Shown here: in pieces, positions 13,720-24,916 of the stretch
Numbering within the stretch: position 1 is the stretch's first letter
Layout of the letters: each line of letters starts with the position of its first letter
Notes under the pieces: generated by a model
What the model was told of the DNA's origin: nothing
What the model saw: only the letters and a program-made list of their open reading frames with translations
Databases searched by the model: none
Source of the DNA: Purpureocillium takamizusanense
Taxonomy: Eukaryota > Ascomycota > Sordariomycetes > Hypocreales > Ophiocordycipitaceae
Direction: 5' to 3'
Length of the DNA stretch: 64,000 nt
Assembly (NCBI RefSeq): GCF_022605165.1
Contig: NC_063076.1
Location: forward strand, 1,364,001-1,428,000
Translations under genes and position numbers: made by a program

Positions 13720-14662
13720 TCACGGCATCTCCTCCTCGCCCACAGGGATCTGCGTCGAAGTGATCCAATTCTCCATCTTGGCTTGGCCTTCCCCTGCCGT
13801 GGCCTTGACCGGCCCGCGCCCGTCGGCCTTTGCAAGCGATAGCTGCGACCTGGTATCTCGCCGCTTGACCACCAAGCACAACACCCGCCCGTAGATGGCG
13901 AAACCTTCGTACGACACGTCCATGGCAAGCTTCTTCTTGTCGTCGTCTGCGCCCGCCTCAGACTCGGCCGCACCTCGGAGTCGCTTTGCTGCAGGCTCCT
14001 CCGCGTCAGAGTCAATCTCAATTGCCGATGCTGGGCCATCGTCGTCCGATGGGTCCGTGTCAGAGGCATCGTCGCCATCTTGTCCACCCGGATTCGCTCT
14101 CATTCGTCGTCTCTTCTGCCTTTGCCCCGCGTGCGGTATATTGGCGAGCCGCAGACCATCGCCCTCGTCGCTCTCCTCACGGAGGACTACAGGAGGGGGC
14201 GTGCTCTCTGCGTCGACGTCGACGGGCGCGTCGCTGGTCTCGCCCATGAGCCGCGTCGAGTTGGACTGTATCATCGGCGGCGCCGCTTCGCGGAAGTGCT
14301 TCTGCTTCGTGAGAAGTGAATGTCGCGTGCTCGTCTCTGTGAGGAACATGGAGACCTCAAAGTCATCTGCGCACTCGGTTAGCCGCTGCCTGAGCGAGCA
14401 TCTGCTCTCGACGGCGCGCACCTTGCACAATGACGTCTTTGACGTTCTTCTTCTTCGAGCTCTTCTTCTTGCTCCTCTCGCGCTCCTTCTCCTCGCGCAG
14501 CTTCGGCAGCACAAGTGGACGAATGCTCTCGATGACCCGTGGCAGGACCGGGTCACGCGGGTTCAGGAGCCATGACTGCGCCAAGGCTGGGTTGTCGAGG
14601 TAGATGCGGCACTCGAGTACCGAGTACTTTGTGATTCTCAGGTATCGACGCACAGGCGCCAT
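13720..14662 (-). CDS. Conserved fungal protein, probably nuclear, one intron
   Basis: I do not recognise the family. Exon 1 is 14662-14422, the intron 14421-14367 (55 nt, GTGCGC donor, GCTAACC branch, GCGCAG acceptor), and exon 2 14366-13720, giving 295 aa. The join is in frame and links a basic, leucine-rich N-terminal half (start MAPVRRYLRITKYS, then a lysine/glutamate run near residues 58-74) to DDFEVSMFLTETSTRHSL, which reads as one continuous domain. The middle is acidic and disordered (DTDPSDDDG, IEIDSDAEE, the latter resembling a SUMO-interacting motif), followed by KRLR, a possible nuclear localisation signal. The C-terminus returns to ordered sequence (YEGFAIYGRVLCLVVKRR). The nuclear location is inference. 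It is transcribed divergently from the IleRS gene across 338 nt. Confidence 0.7.
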
Positions 14663-15000
14663 ATTTTCAGGCGCTGTGCAATGATCGCATCATATGTCGT
14701 GAGTGCTGGCGTAGATTCCAGTCGCAAGTTGCAAGACGATTCACGCTGGCCGATGATGTAACGCGTCCAGCCCGACCAATTGCCCCACGTTCGGGCGTGC
14801 GCACACGGAGCTGCGCTAGCGCTGGAGCGAGTACGGACCCTTGCAGGGGAATGATGGAACGCGGCCAGCTCCAGTGCCTGGGCGCAACACCAACCAAAAA
14901 TCTCAACCTGCTGCCGCCAGACATCGCGATTGCGACCGCGCGCGCTGCCCCGTGAAGCCTGACCCTAGAGGCTGCTTCTCGGCATGGTTTGGCATCCATA
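14663..15000. promoter_or_regulatory. Shared divergent promoter region
   Basis: The 338 nt between the start codons of the minus-strand nuclear-type protein and the plus-strand IleRS must hold both promoters and leaders. No clear TATA box was seen, as is usual for fungal housekeeping genes. Confidence 0.5.
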
Positions 15001-17952
15001 ATGTCGAAATCATGGAAGGCAACGCTCAAGCTTCCGCGCTCAAGCTTTCCGTGAGTTCCAATACCTCGACGGACCGCAACTGATGCTAACCTGCTGCAGC
15101 GCCCGGCCGAACCCAAAGCTTCAACGGCAGTACCTACGCGAGTGCACCGAAGACCTGTACCAGTGGCAGACGGCGAATCGACCCCATGACGACCCCTTCA
15201 TACTCCATGATGGGCCGCCCTACGCCAATGGCCCTCTGCATATTGGGCACTCCATCAACAAGATCCTCAAGGACATGATCCTCAGAGTGCAGGTTCAGAA
15301 TGGGCGGCGAGTTTTGTATAGACCGAGCTGGGACTGCCACGGGCTGCCCATAGAGATGAAGGCTCTCGGTGCCAGCTCTGGCAAGGGCATGAGCCCTGTC
15401 AAGGTCCGCGAATCTGCGAGGCGTCTGGCTACCAAGACGGTAACGGAACAGATGAAGGGCTTCCAGTCCTTCGGAGTCATGGCGGATTGGGAGAACAAGT
15501 GGACCACGATGGATCGCGAATTCGAGATCAGACAACTCCGTGTCTTTCAAAAGATGGTCCACCACGGGCTCATCTACCGCAAGCACAAACCCGTGTACTG
15601 GTCCATCTCGTCACGGACTGCGTTGGCTGAAGCCGAGCTCGAGTACAAGGATGACCACGTGTCCCACACTGCATACGTCAAGTTCCCCATTACTGCCGAC
15701 TGCACTGCTATCCCGGAATTGGCGGGCTTTCAGGGACGCCTCTACGCCGCTGTTTGGACGACGACGCCATGGACACTACCTGCCAACAGGGCCATCGCGG
15801 TGCATAGCGGTCTGTCATACTCTGTGCTTCAAGTTGGAGACTATGGCCTTCTTGTTGCATCGTCTCGCGTGGAGGCAGTGAGGGGGTATCTACCCAAGTT
15901 CGAAGTCGTAGTTGAGGGCTTGCCTGGCTCACGACTCGCGGGCCTTTCCTACTGGAACAAGCTGCGTGGGAAAAATGCCCCCAAACAGCCCATCGTCCAC
16001 GCCGACTTTGTAACCGAGGACTCCGGTACTGGCCTCGTCCACATGGCTCCAGGTCACGGTCAGGACGATTACGAGGTTTGCTCGAAGATCGGCATTGAAG
16101 CCTTCGCCCCAATCAATGATGAGGGTTTCTTCACAGAGGAGGCCTACCCCGACCAGCCTGAATTGCTGACAGCGGCTCCATCGATTCTGGATGGAGGCGG
16201 CCGAGCGGTCCTGGATCTTATGGCAGAGGATGTCTTGGGGACGCACGACCTGGTGCACAAGTATCCGTATGACTGGCGAACCAAAAAGCCCGTCGTGGTC
16301 AGGGCGACTGCGCAGTGGTTCGCAGACGTGGGGGGAATCAAGGATGGTTCTCTCAAGGCGTTGAAGGACGTGCGCTTCGTGCCCGAGTCGGGCAGAGTTC
16401 GTCTTGAAAGCTTCGTCAAGGGCCGCAGTGAATGGTGCATCTCTCGACAGCGCTCCTGGGGCGTTCCGATTCCAGCGCTGTACAACGCTGACGGAGACTC
16501 TGTCATGACGGAGGAGTCCATCGAGCACATCATATCCGTCATGTCGCAACGGTCGTCAGACGCCTGGTTCTCCGACAGCCCGGACGATCAGGCGTGGGTG
16601 GCACCGTCTCTGAAAGGGCCGCATCGTCGTGGCACAGACACCATGGATGTCTGGTTCGACAGCGGCAGCAGCTGGACGGAGATCAACCGTCCGGTTGATA
16701 TGTATCTCGAAGGCTCGGACCAGCACCGCGGATGGTTCCAGTCGAGTCTGTTGACGTATATCGCAGGCCAAAAGGCAGACGGCAAGACAGACGACGAAGT
16801 TGTTTCGCCATTCAAGACCCTCATTACCCATGGATTCACTTTGGACTCACAGGGAAAGAAGATGTCAAAGTCGCTGGGCAATACCATTGTGCCGGAAGAG
16901 GTCATTGACGGCCGCCTACTGCCGCCTGTCAAAGGCAAGGGTAAGGGTAATGATGGCCCCAAGTTTGATGCACTTGGACCCGATGCGCTGCGACTGTGGG
17001 CGGCGAGCAGCGACTTTACGACGGATATTCTCATCGGGCCGTCCATCTTGCAGCCCGTACACAATGCTCTCATCAAGCACCGCACGATTCTCAAAATGAT
17101 TCTCGGGTCGCTGCATCGGTCGGCCCGCCAAGCGCCTCTCACCAAGCTTGACCAGATTGCCCTATTACAGCTGTCTGAGGTTTCCAAGCAGAGCTGGGAG
17201 GCGGTGAACAACTACGAATTCCATAAGGCCACCGCTTTGGTCAACCGCTGGGTTGCGACGGACTTGTCCGCTTTCTACCTGGAAGCCTTGAAGGACCGAC
17301 TTTACTGCGGCGACGGTGGTGGTGCGTTGGAACCAATCTTTGTGGGATTCCTGCGGATGCTGGCACCCATCACGCCGATTTTGGTCGAGGAAGCTTGGGC
17401 TCATCGACCGTCGTGGATGGCCGAGGACAGGTAAGACCAAAGCCTGCGAGGAGACAAGACGAGCTGCTGACAGGATGTAACAGCTCTCTGCAGCACCCAG
17501 CGCGCCAACTGTACCATGAACCCTTGGTAGATCCAGCCCGTTTGGCGATTCATCCTGACAAGCTACGTGTGGACATGCCGGCCTTGTCTGCGGTCCACGA
17601 TGCTGTCAAAGGTGGGCTGGAGCAAGCACGAGAAGCCAAGGCACTCGGAAGCTCCCTGCAGTGCTCGGTGGTCATAGCTACCGAAGATGCTGCGCTCACG
17701 GCCACCTTGAAGGACTACATGGATGAACTGGATGCCATGTATGTGGTGTCGCACGTGGAGCTCAACACGGTGCTTCCTGAGGAAAGGCCTTGGTGCTATA
17801 GCAAGCCTATTGAGCTACAAGGCGATCACAAGGGCACGGTGCACGTGCTCCCGCCGAAGCAGGCCAAATGTTCGCGATGCTGGCGGTACGTTGCAGAGGA
17901 GGATGATGGCATCTGCGGGCGGTGTGAAGAGGTGATCGCTGCTGCGGACTGA
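15001..17952 (+). CDS. ISM1: Isoleucyl-tRNA synthetase, mitochondrial
   Basis: It charges tRNA-Ile in the mitochondrion. Exons are 15001-15050, 15100-17430 and 17484-17952 (949 aa); both introns (49 and 53 nt) have GT/AG ends and GCTAAC or GCTGAC branch sites. The tiny first exon restores a basic, serine-rich N-terminus (MSKSWKATLKLPRSS) that can serve as a short presequence. Class I signatures are visible: HIGH at 64-67 within PYANGPLHIGHS, KMSKS at 604-608, the SWDCHGLP segment, and a C-terminal zinc finger CSRC...CGRC at 923-941 as in bacterial-type IleRS. Length and the bacterial-type zinc motif point to the organellar enzyme rather than the longer cytosolic one. The annotation depends on both introns; without them the C-terminal zinc region would be lost. 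Confidence 0.95.
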
Positions 17953-18886
17953 AATTCTCGATATACCCGAAACTTGTATTATATGGAGGGAATGAGACGA
18001 TAGCTGGATGTACAACATGTATGTATAGGCCGCGGTCGGCAATTAGAGACAGCTCTGTGTCATGATACCAGCATATCCTAGTTATGCACGGCTGGACAGG
18101 TGGCGCCAGTCGAAGCCGCTTGCGTAGGCGAACGCACGCGTGGCTCGCCGACAGTGAAGACACCTAAATGGTGACATGTGAAAGCTATGGAGGGTGCGGA
18201 GAGAAGAGCAGAGCTGCGGATGCTGCTGCAGAGGGATGCCCGTTCCATAACCCAACCACATGACGGACTGACTGGAAGCTGGGCTCTCTCTCCCAGGCAA
18301 CCAGGGCCGTGGCTGGCTGGTGTCCTTGCATCCGCTGTGGCGCTGTGCGCCCCTAGTGGACCCAGCGCCCAGCGGGCACCCCCGATTTGAGGAGCCGACG
18401 CCTGCAGTGCCGTTCCCGCCCCATTCTCTCAGCGGACTGGGGCGGCGTCATGTCCACCTATCCAGAAGGTGAGCCTGGTGCGCTGTCGGGCCAGTGAGTG
18501 ACGTGACGCCCCCCTAATAAGGTACCTTCCATACCGTGATCTTTTCTCCCACACTTCGTCGTCGGCACATGCCAACTCGGACCGTCGCCCCTCCAGATCC
18601 CGTTCAACCACAGCTCTAACGCTCGCCACTGGGAATTGCACCCTGCCGCATCGCATCGCATCTCGCTCCCGCAGCATCGAGCCCCTCCGCCGACAAGCAA
18701 GACGAGACCCTCGCCGGCCCAACTCTGTCAAAGCTTAGTCCTGGCCGGGAGCTCTCGGTCAGCTTTACCTTACCGCAATCCGCTGCCCTCCCTCCGGACA
18801 CGACGCAGTCATGTCGCATTGCCGCTGAAGATAGTTGTCGAGATAAAACGACTCTTGCTGCTGCAGCATGCGTCCGCCTAGCTGCC
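17953..18886. other. Intergenic: IleRS 3' end and promoter of next gene
   Basis: Both neighbours are on the plus strand. The stretch holds the IleRS 3' UTR and the promoter and leader of the following gene. No further gene was seen. Confidence 0.5.
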
Positions 18887-21800
18887 ATGGCAGACCACGA
18901 TGCTGCGCATGCTCCGACGAATGGCCGCAGGCTGTTGACGCCCGAGAGTCGCTCAAGGGCCAGCTACGAGACGGGCGAATCGAGCGCAACAGGCGGTCTG
19001 CGTGATGCGACTCCTTCGTCGTCGGACCGCCGTCTGCTCGAGGTTCCCCGCAGTGTCGAGCTACCCCGAAGCTCGAGCCCCGACTACGATCGCCACAACG
19101 CCGGCGCCGCGCCCGCGACTCGAGGGGCCGGCCTTCGAAGGAAGATTCGGCCTCGGTCCGGTGGCGGGTTCCTGCTGCAGGACAAAGCCGCCGCACACCG
19201 AGACCTGAGCCATCGACACCCTGTCCGCGAAGCCAGCCATCACAAGGCGAGGGCGTCGCCCGCGCCGCGCACGCCCGAGTCCTCGCGAGCCAGAGCCGGC
19301 CGAGAACACACTCCCGGAGAGCCTTCTGACGCTGGATCAGGACGCGGCGCAACATCGTCTAATGGCTCGCTGGGTAGATCGCCGGCGACCTCGCCGGTAG
19401 AAGACCTTGATGATCCCTACTCGCAAGCTTCGCTGCCGAAGCGGAACACTGCCGGGCTCGATGTCGATGCCGCGCGGATTGTGCACATGGCTCTTAACCT
19501 TTCCGAATCTCGCAGGCTCGCGGCGCGCCGCACCGTCTCTCGCGGCACGCCCCCGAGACTCGCGCCTGTGCCGGATGGCAGCTCTGGTAGTGCTTTGCGG
19601 CAGCATCTCCAGCAACAGCGCAGGACCTCCAGAAATATAAGTCCCAAACCGGGCCAAGCTCTTTCGCCGAGAGTATCGTCCGCCGCGGCGCTGGGAACTC
19701 CTTTACAAGCATCCTTTGATGCCGGCCACGACATCCAGTACCGATATCACTTCTCCCCGTCCACTTTGGCACGGGCACAGAAGGCAAAAGAGCACCTGGA
19801 GCTTATGGCGCAGTACAGGCGACTTTTGGAAACGCTCCCACCCCTCAAACCTGGTTTCGAACGGCAGGTGACGGCCGTAAGCCCACCAGGTACGGCAATC
19901 GCAGGCCGAGGCATCAAATTTGGATCACGCGAACCGCCACCGCCAGTCCTGGGTCGTCAATATAACCCCTTGCAGTATATCCGCAATCGCAAGATACGGG
20001 CCCGGGAGCGCAAGGTCATCGATGGTGAGAGGCAAGGCTTTGGAGATGTCGAAGGGGTCCGGCTGTGGGTGGACAAGGTATACTCAAGATCATCATCCGT
20101 CGACTCGACCGCTGAGGGGGATGTGTTCTCTATGCCCCTATACCCTGGTGCCGACGACGCAGAGCCTCAAACGTCGCCAGATAGCAGCTCGAAGGCGGTG
20201 ACCCGTGTTCGACGCCCACGGGTTGACTGGTTCATCGAGCCATGCGATATGATTGCTGACGCGTACTGGCTGGAGCGAAACGACCATAAGCACCTTATTG
20301 AGGACCGCCAGTGGCGCAAGATCTTCCCTCCGCCAGCTGAGCTATCCCGACCGGCGACCCGGGAAGCGGAGGACAGGAGGCTCCCAGCTGTTGGCCTTGA
20401 TCCAGCCAACGCCCAAGAGCTGTGGGGCGTGAACATCACAAAGGTGGACACGGGCATGTCGCAAGGCAGCACCAAAGACCGGGCCAAGCACAGGTTCCAG
20501 AACATGCGAGCATTCCCGCACCGGCACACCGGCTCCATCCCAGTCCATCACCACGACTTCTTGCGGCTCACGAGGGATTCTGGCTCGGACTTGTCAGAGA
20601 GCGAGAATGAAGGACATGACGACATCCGGAGAAAACCCAGGGTTGGCCGGCGTGGAACCATCTCAAGCGACGCCAATGACCTGCTGGAGAAACAGATGCT
20701 AGAAATGATCGCCAAGGAGGCACGTGAACAGGGCGTGGCCGAATCCTCCGTCGCGGCAGAAACTTCTGGCTTACCTATGGCTACGATTCCCGAAAGGAAT
20801 ACCCTGTCGCCGATACCTAGTCGCTTGCATAGTAGGAAGGGCTCTTTAGCGGATGGCAGCGATTCCGATGCTAAAGGCACCTTGAACATATCGCGCCTGG
20901 CGTCGGCACCCCAGCATCAGCAAGTCCGTCACGATGATGCACCATCGAGGAAGACACTCCAGAAGGTCTCATCGGTGCCTACGTCTCCAGAGCTCCGCCC
21001 ATCCAAGGATGGAGGGGAACCTGGCCTCATCAGCACTCAGCTTTCCCCGCCATGGAGCCGTGCTGGATCGCCGACCAGAAATCCCATCAGCAAAATCAGG
21101 AAAATCATGCGAGACAAGAATGGGGATCTCGCAAACTCGCCCATGGTGTCCGAGCAAGATCAAGATGGAGATTATCGCCTGCTGACTGCCGAGGCCGCCA
21201 TGACGTCGGACAAGGTGGTCGTGCCGGATAGGCGTCGGTCCAGCCCGACCAAAAAGTCTGCGTCTGAGCGACCGTCTGAGCCGTGGCGAACGCATCGAAG
21301 CTCGGGAAGCCTTCAGCTGCGACCGGATGACCAAGGCCGCCGTGGGATGTTCAAGGGTCCTCGGATTGATACTGTCATTCGAGGAGGCGTCTCGAAGCTG
21401 GGAGATATGCTCTGGAAGAAGGAGGGGTCGGGAGAATCTCAGCCGGAACTGGAATCTACTGATGAGTCGGGAAGCGAGCGGGCAAGAGGGCGACAGAGGA
21501 GCTCACTGTCGCTGTCTGGAAAGGAAAACAGTACGACCCCCGATGAAAACCGTCAGCTGCCGAAGCATTTCCTAGACTCGATGCCCGAGTTCAATCACGC
21601 CCCTGGCCACTCGCGTAGCACCGGAGATGCGACGCCATCGGGGTCCGCAAACCACAGTCGCAAGTCATCGCGTTTCGACCTTTTGAAACCTCCGTGGATC
21701 GACCCTCGAAGCGCATCCTCGTCCATCTCTCCACCTAGCATTAGGAGAGGCCGCGTCGGCGACTCAGACGCGTCTGAGTCCGACTCAAGGCACGAGAGTA

Positions 21801-22594
21801 TTTCAGACCAGGTTCGAGATGCGGACAAGCGACCGAATGATTCCCTTGCACCGCCGTTACACGATGGCGGCGGCCGGCGGCAGAGTCGACATTGGTCGAT
21901 CGCGGACAAAGAGCGCTCTACTGAGCAAGCCCAGCTGTCGAGGCGTGAGATTGCACGCATGAAAGCCCTCATCTTGAGCTCCGGCATCAAGGCCATGGAG
22001 ATCAGCAGGCGGGCGAACGAGTTTCACAAACCATTTGGCCATCAGAGCCTGGCTGCCAAAGGCGCGCCTGTGGGAACGACATGCACTGGGTTCGGGTGGG
22101 CTGACATTGCCCAGCTCAGTGACGACAAGCAGCTGTCGACACGGACGGTCACGTTCTGCGAGCTCTACCCGCTAGCAGCCCAATGCCTTGGAGGCGCCAT
22201 CCAGGCGTCGGGCCAGCGGTGGCAGGTGTCCGCCGACCGCTTCGCGCATAGAACGAGCCCTGATCTGCAGCAGCGCATCGGCGAAATGCGCTCCCGCCTG
22301 GTCGATGACCTCTCAGAGCTGGCTCGCGCAGCGGCCGATCAGGCCGACGAGACGGGTCGAGATCTGGCGCTCGGGCAGCCACTCAAGGTGAAGCACGTGG
22401 TCGACGTCATCGAGAAGATGATGCGCAGGAGACGCCGCCGGCTGCGCTGGCTGCGGCGCGCCCTGTGGCTGACGGTCGAGTGGCTGCTCGTCGGGTTCAT
22501 GTGGTACGTCTGGTTCGTCGTCATGATCCTGCGCGTCTTTCTCGGCGTGGGCAAGGGGGTGTGGAGGGGCGTAAGGTGGCTGTTGTGGCTGTAG
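18887..22594 (+). CDS. Large conserved fungal protein with C-terminal membrane anchor
   Basis: A single uninterrupted 1,235-codon frame; family not named. Residues 1-250 are serine/arginine/proline rich and probably disordered. About residues 285-400 form a structured basic block (YRYHFSPSTLARAQKAKEHL, then QYNPLQYIRNRKIRARERK and a GFGDVEGVRLWVDKVY patch). Another conserved-looking block near 440-480 contains RVDWFIEPCDMIADAYWLE. A long phospho-site-rich middle follows (many SP, TP and SDS motifs). The last 250 residues are helical, with a polybasic RRRRRRLRW stretch and a tryptophan-rich hydrophobic segment (about 1193-1222), suggesting a tail-anchored or hairpin membrane protein with its bulk in the cytosol. 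Topology and function are inference. Confidence 0.82.
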   Translation: MADHDAAHAPTNGRRLLTPESRSRASYETGESSATGGLRDATPSSSDRRLLEVPRSVELPRSSSPDYDRHNAGAAPATRGAGLRRKIRPRSGGGFLLQDKAAAHRDLSHRHPVREASHHKARASPAPRTPESSRARAGREHTPGEPSDAGSGRGATSSNGSLGRSPATSPVEDLDDPYSQASLPKRNTAGLDVDAARIVHMALNLSESRRLAARRTVSRGTPPRLAPVPDGSSGSALRQHLQQQRRTSRNISPKPGQALSPRVSSAAALGTPLQASFDAGHDIQYRYHFSPSTLARAQKAKEHLELMAQYRRLLETLPPLKPGFERQVTAVSPPGTAIAGRGIKFGSREPPPPVLGRQYNPLQYIRNRKIRARERKVIDGERQGFGDVEGVRLWVDKVYSRSSSVDSTAEGDVFSMPLYPGADDAEPQTSPDSSSKAVTRVRRPRVDWFIEPCDMIADAYWLERNDHKHLIEDRQWRKIFPPPAELSRPATREAEDRRLPAVGLDPANAQELWGVNITKVDTGMSQGSTKDRAKHRFQNMRAFPHRHTGSIPVHHHDFLRLTRDSGSDLSESENEGHDDIRRKPRVGRRGTISSDANDLLEKQMLEMIAKEAREQGVAESSVAAETSGLPMATIPERNTLSPIPSRLHSRKGSLADGSDSDAKGTLNISRLASAPQHQQVRHDDAPSRKTLQKVSSVPTSPELRPSKDGGEPGLISTQLSPPWSRAGSPTRNPISKIRKIMRDKNGDLANSPMVSEQDQDGDYRLLTAEAAMTSDKVVVPDRRRSSPTKKSASERPSEPWRTHRSSGSLQLRPDDQGRRGMFKGPRIDTVIRGGVSKLGDMLWKKEGSGESQPELESTDESGSERARGRQRSSLSLSGKENSTTPDENRQLPKHFLDSMPEFNHAPGHSRSTGDATPSGSANHSRKSSRFDLLKPPWIDPRSASSSISPPSIRRGRVGDSDASESDSRHESISDQVRDADKRPNDSLAPPLHDGGGRRQSRHWSIADKERSTEQAQLSRREIARMKALILSSGIKAMEISRRANEFHKPFGHQSLAAKGAPVGTTCTGFGWADIAQLSDDKQLSTRTVTFCELYPLAAQCLGGAIQASGQRWQVSADRFAHRTSPDLQQRIGEMRSRLVDDLSELARAAADQADETGRDLALGQPLKVKHVVDVIEKMMRRRRRRLRWLRRALWLTVEWLLVGFMWYVWFVVMILRVFLGVGKGVWRGVRWLLWL

Positions 22595-23742
22595 TCGCTG
22601 TCCGTTGGGCGACATGACATGCATATATATACGGTGGTTTCGAGACCGCGGTGGCAGCTGTATAGCGGTTGTTTGTTTTTGGATGCCTACATAACTACAT
22701 CGCGCTTGGATCGTTGCTCGTTGATACCCAACTTTTTTAGTCTTTACCGGAGATTGCTCTTTTCTTTTAATCTAATCATCACGTCGCCTTTTTCCTGGCC
22801 TTTTCCTTGGTTGTTGAGATACGCTGCATTGGAGACCCCTTGCCAATCGATAGGTAATGGACAGTAGTGTAGGACGGCGTGTCCATCTCCCTCGAACATG
22901 AATATTGGGGAGGGTTTCCCTCCCAACGGCCTATGGTGTGGGGTGCCCTCATTCTCTCAACTAGAGCCTGCCTGGTCGACCGACTGCCGTCGTTGTGTGA
23001 GTGTCACGCAGAGAAGTGTTCGCAATGTTACTGTCGTGGCCGCTTCGGTTAGATAACCCTTTGCGTACTTTGTATCCATCAATGCATGAAAAAGGCCGCC
23101 GGGTGTGACCGGGCGACTTGGCTGTCCGCGGAGACGCAACGCTCAAGACCACAGACGACGCAAGGGAGAACCCTCTAGCAACACGAATGTAGTATAGTAC
23201 CTGTTTCTGCTGGGTTTATAGGATGCTCCCGACAAATTGGGCGTATAGTGTTTCGCTTCTATAGACGGCAAGGTCCTGGGCATGTCGCCCACCGGTGGTG
23301 GTGGCTTGGAAGTGAACTTCATGTTTATTGGACTGTCATGCTAGGAGAAGGGGGTTTTCCGTGCGTGGCCTGACCGTGAAGCTCATGATCGGGCATGAAT
23401 TCTCATGCGCTTGCGTGGCATAGGGCGTGTGTTTTCGCCGAGCCTCATGCTCCCTTCTATGTCTGCCCTCCCCCTATTGTACCTCATACTAGATCGGAAA
23501 GCACGAGGATACTCCGAGCATATCGCCGCAGCAACCTCTTCAATCTAGGCGTCATCATGTCATATACTCTTGCCAAGAGTATGGTTGAATGCGAGTCTAC
23601 CCATCTCTCAATGATTATTTAAAGTCATGGACTCTCCGTCGTCCACGCAACTTCTCTGGCCATCTCGTCTGCCACCATCCTCCTACCACCAGACGTTTTT
23701 TCCAACTTAAAAGCAAGAGTCATCACCTATCGTCGCGCTACA
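22595..23742. other. Intergenic, no gene seen
   Basis: Holds the 3' UTR of the large membrane-anchored gene and the promoter of the small secreted-protein gene. It is less GC-rich than the flanks. No frame with gene character was seen. Confidence 0.5.
23615..23622 (+). promoter_or_regulatory. TATA-like element before small secreted protein
   Basis: ATTATTTAAA lies about 120 nt before the start codon at 23743, a plausible distance for a fungal TATA element plus a short leader. Call based on position and composition only. Confidence 0.35.
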
Positions 23743-24120
23743 ATGATGAAGGGCACCATCTTCTTCACCACCGCCTTGGCTTCGATGCCTTGGCTCCTGG
23801 CGCTCGCACCAGCTTGCATGGCTCAACCCGTCGATGCATCATCATCGGCCAACGTTGTCGAGCCGACTAGTCCGCCAGCCAACTCTACCGCTCCGGCGCC
23901 CACGCTACTGTCATGGATTGAACAGCCTTCTGACGTTGAGCTGGAGAAGAATGGATGTTATGACATGGCCAACGAGGAGACATGTGGCACGCTGTTCTAC
24001 TGCCTCTCTTACGATGCCACATTGGAGATGCCGAATGATAAGAAATACACAGACGACAAGGCATGCTTCGACGCGCATGAAGAATATCCGCAGCATAAGG
24101 CTATGCCAGCCAATGCCTGA
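23743..24120 (+). CDS. Small secreted protein with four cysteines
   Basis: A 125-residue intronless frame with a clear signal peptide (residues 1 to about 28, hydrophobic core FFTTALASMPWLLALAPA, ending ACMAQ). The mature part starts with a Ser/Thr/Pro-rich linker bearing an NST N-glycosylation site. A compact acidic region then contains four cysteines (contexts NGCYD, ETCGT, FYCLS, KACFD), enough for two disulfides. Two adjacent ATG codons open the frame; either gives the same signal peptide. Size, secretion signal and lack of a recognised family fit a fungal candidate effector or cell-surface protein, but no function can be assigned. It lies upstream of, and convergent with, a secreted nuclease-fold protein. 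Confidence 0.62.
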   Translation: MMKGTIFFTTALASMPWLLALAPACMAQPVDASSSANVVEPTSPPANSTAPAPTLLSWIEQPSDVELEKNGCYDMANEETCGTLFYCLSYDATLEMPNDKKYTDDKACFDAHEEYPQHKAMPANA

Positions 24121-24916
24121 GCCATTGTCACATGGCATATGTGGGAAGTTCCTCTCTCTGCAAGGACATTCGGGATAGAAGGGCCGGGGCAGATAGATGG
24201 ATGGAAAGTCATTCCCTCGCGCTGTTCAGTGGATGCGTTCTTTTGTAGCACGTACAGCCACAATTTCACGCCCAGTCAGTAAGAACGACCGATGCATGTC
24301 ATGCCTGAGTGACATAATAGTGCTCGCCGATATTTCTCTGCGTTTCGCCATGGATTGCTCGGTCCAGTCGGTCGGTGGGAAATGTAGGTAATACCTGACC
24401 GATGAGCCCACTCACGTTGACGAACCCGCATATGTTAGTTATCACCACACATGCATAGGAACATCAACAAGGAGACAACGACAGTCGGTTCATGAGGTAC
24501 GGACCAAGGAGGAGAGCAAAAATGTGGCATCGCAAAAAAAAAAAAACATACAACACCGGGGATTCGCTGGTCGTCACCGTCCCAGCTACTAATCCGGCGC
24601 TCACCAACTTGTCCTGGGAGATCGGACGGGATCCCGATTTTTATGGTGGCTCTGGTCGTATGTATTCGCCAACCGAGCAAAATCAGAATATATGCTTATA
24701 GTCCTCCTACATGGAATGCGCTTGACTAAAGTTTGGGCTAAATGAAAGTGCATGAACACATATACACAGAAGATGATGACACAGCTTTCCGACCTCGTTC
24801 CCATGTTCTCATGCATCCGGAAGCCAGACTGCACATTTGGAGTCGGCGCGCGTGAGCCTGTTGACGCTCCTATGCCATGACAGCGCTTCCAGCGACAATC
24901 ACAAGCGACCGCCGGG
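24121..24916. other. Intergenic between convergent genes
   Basis: Holds the 3' regions of the small secreted protein (+) and the EEP-fold protein (-), with a poly-A run at 24,535-24,546. No gene seen. Confidence 0.5.
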
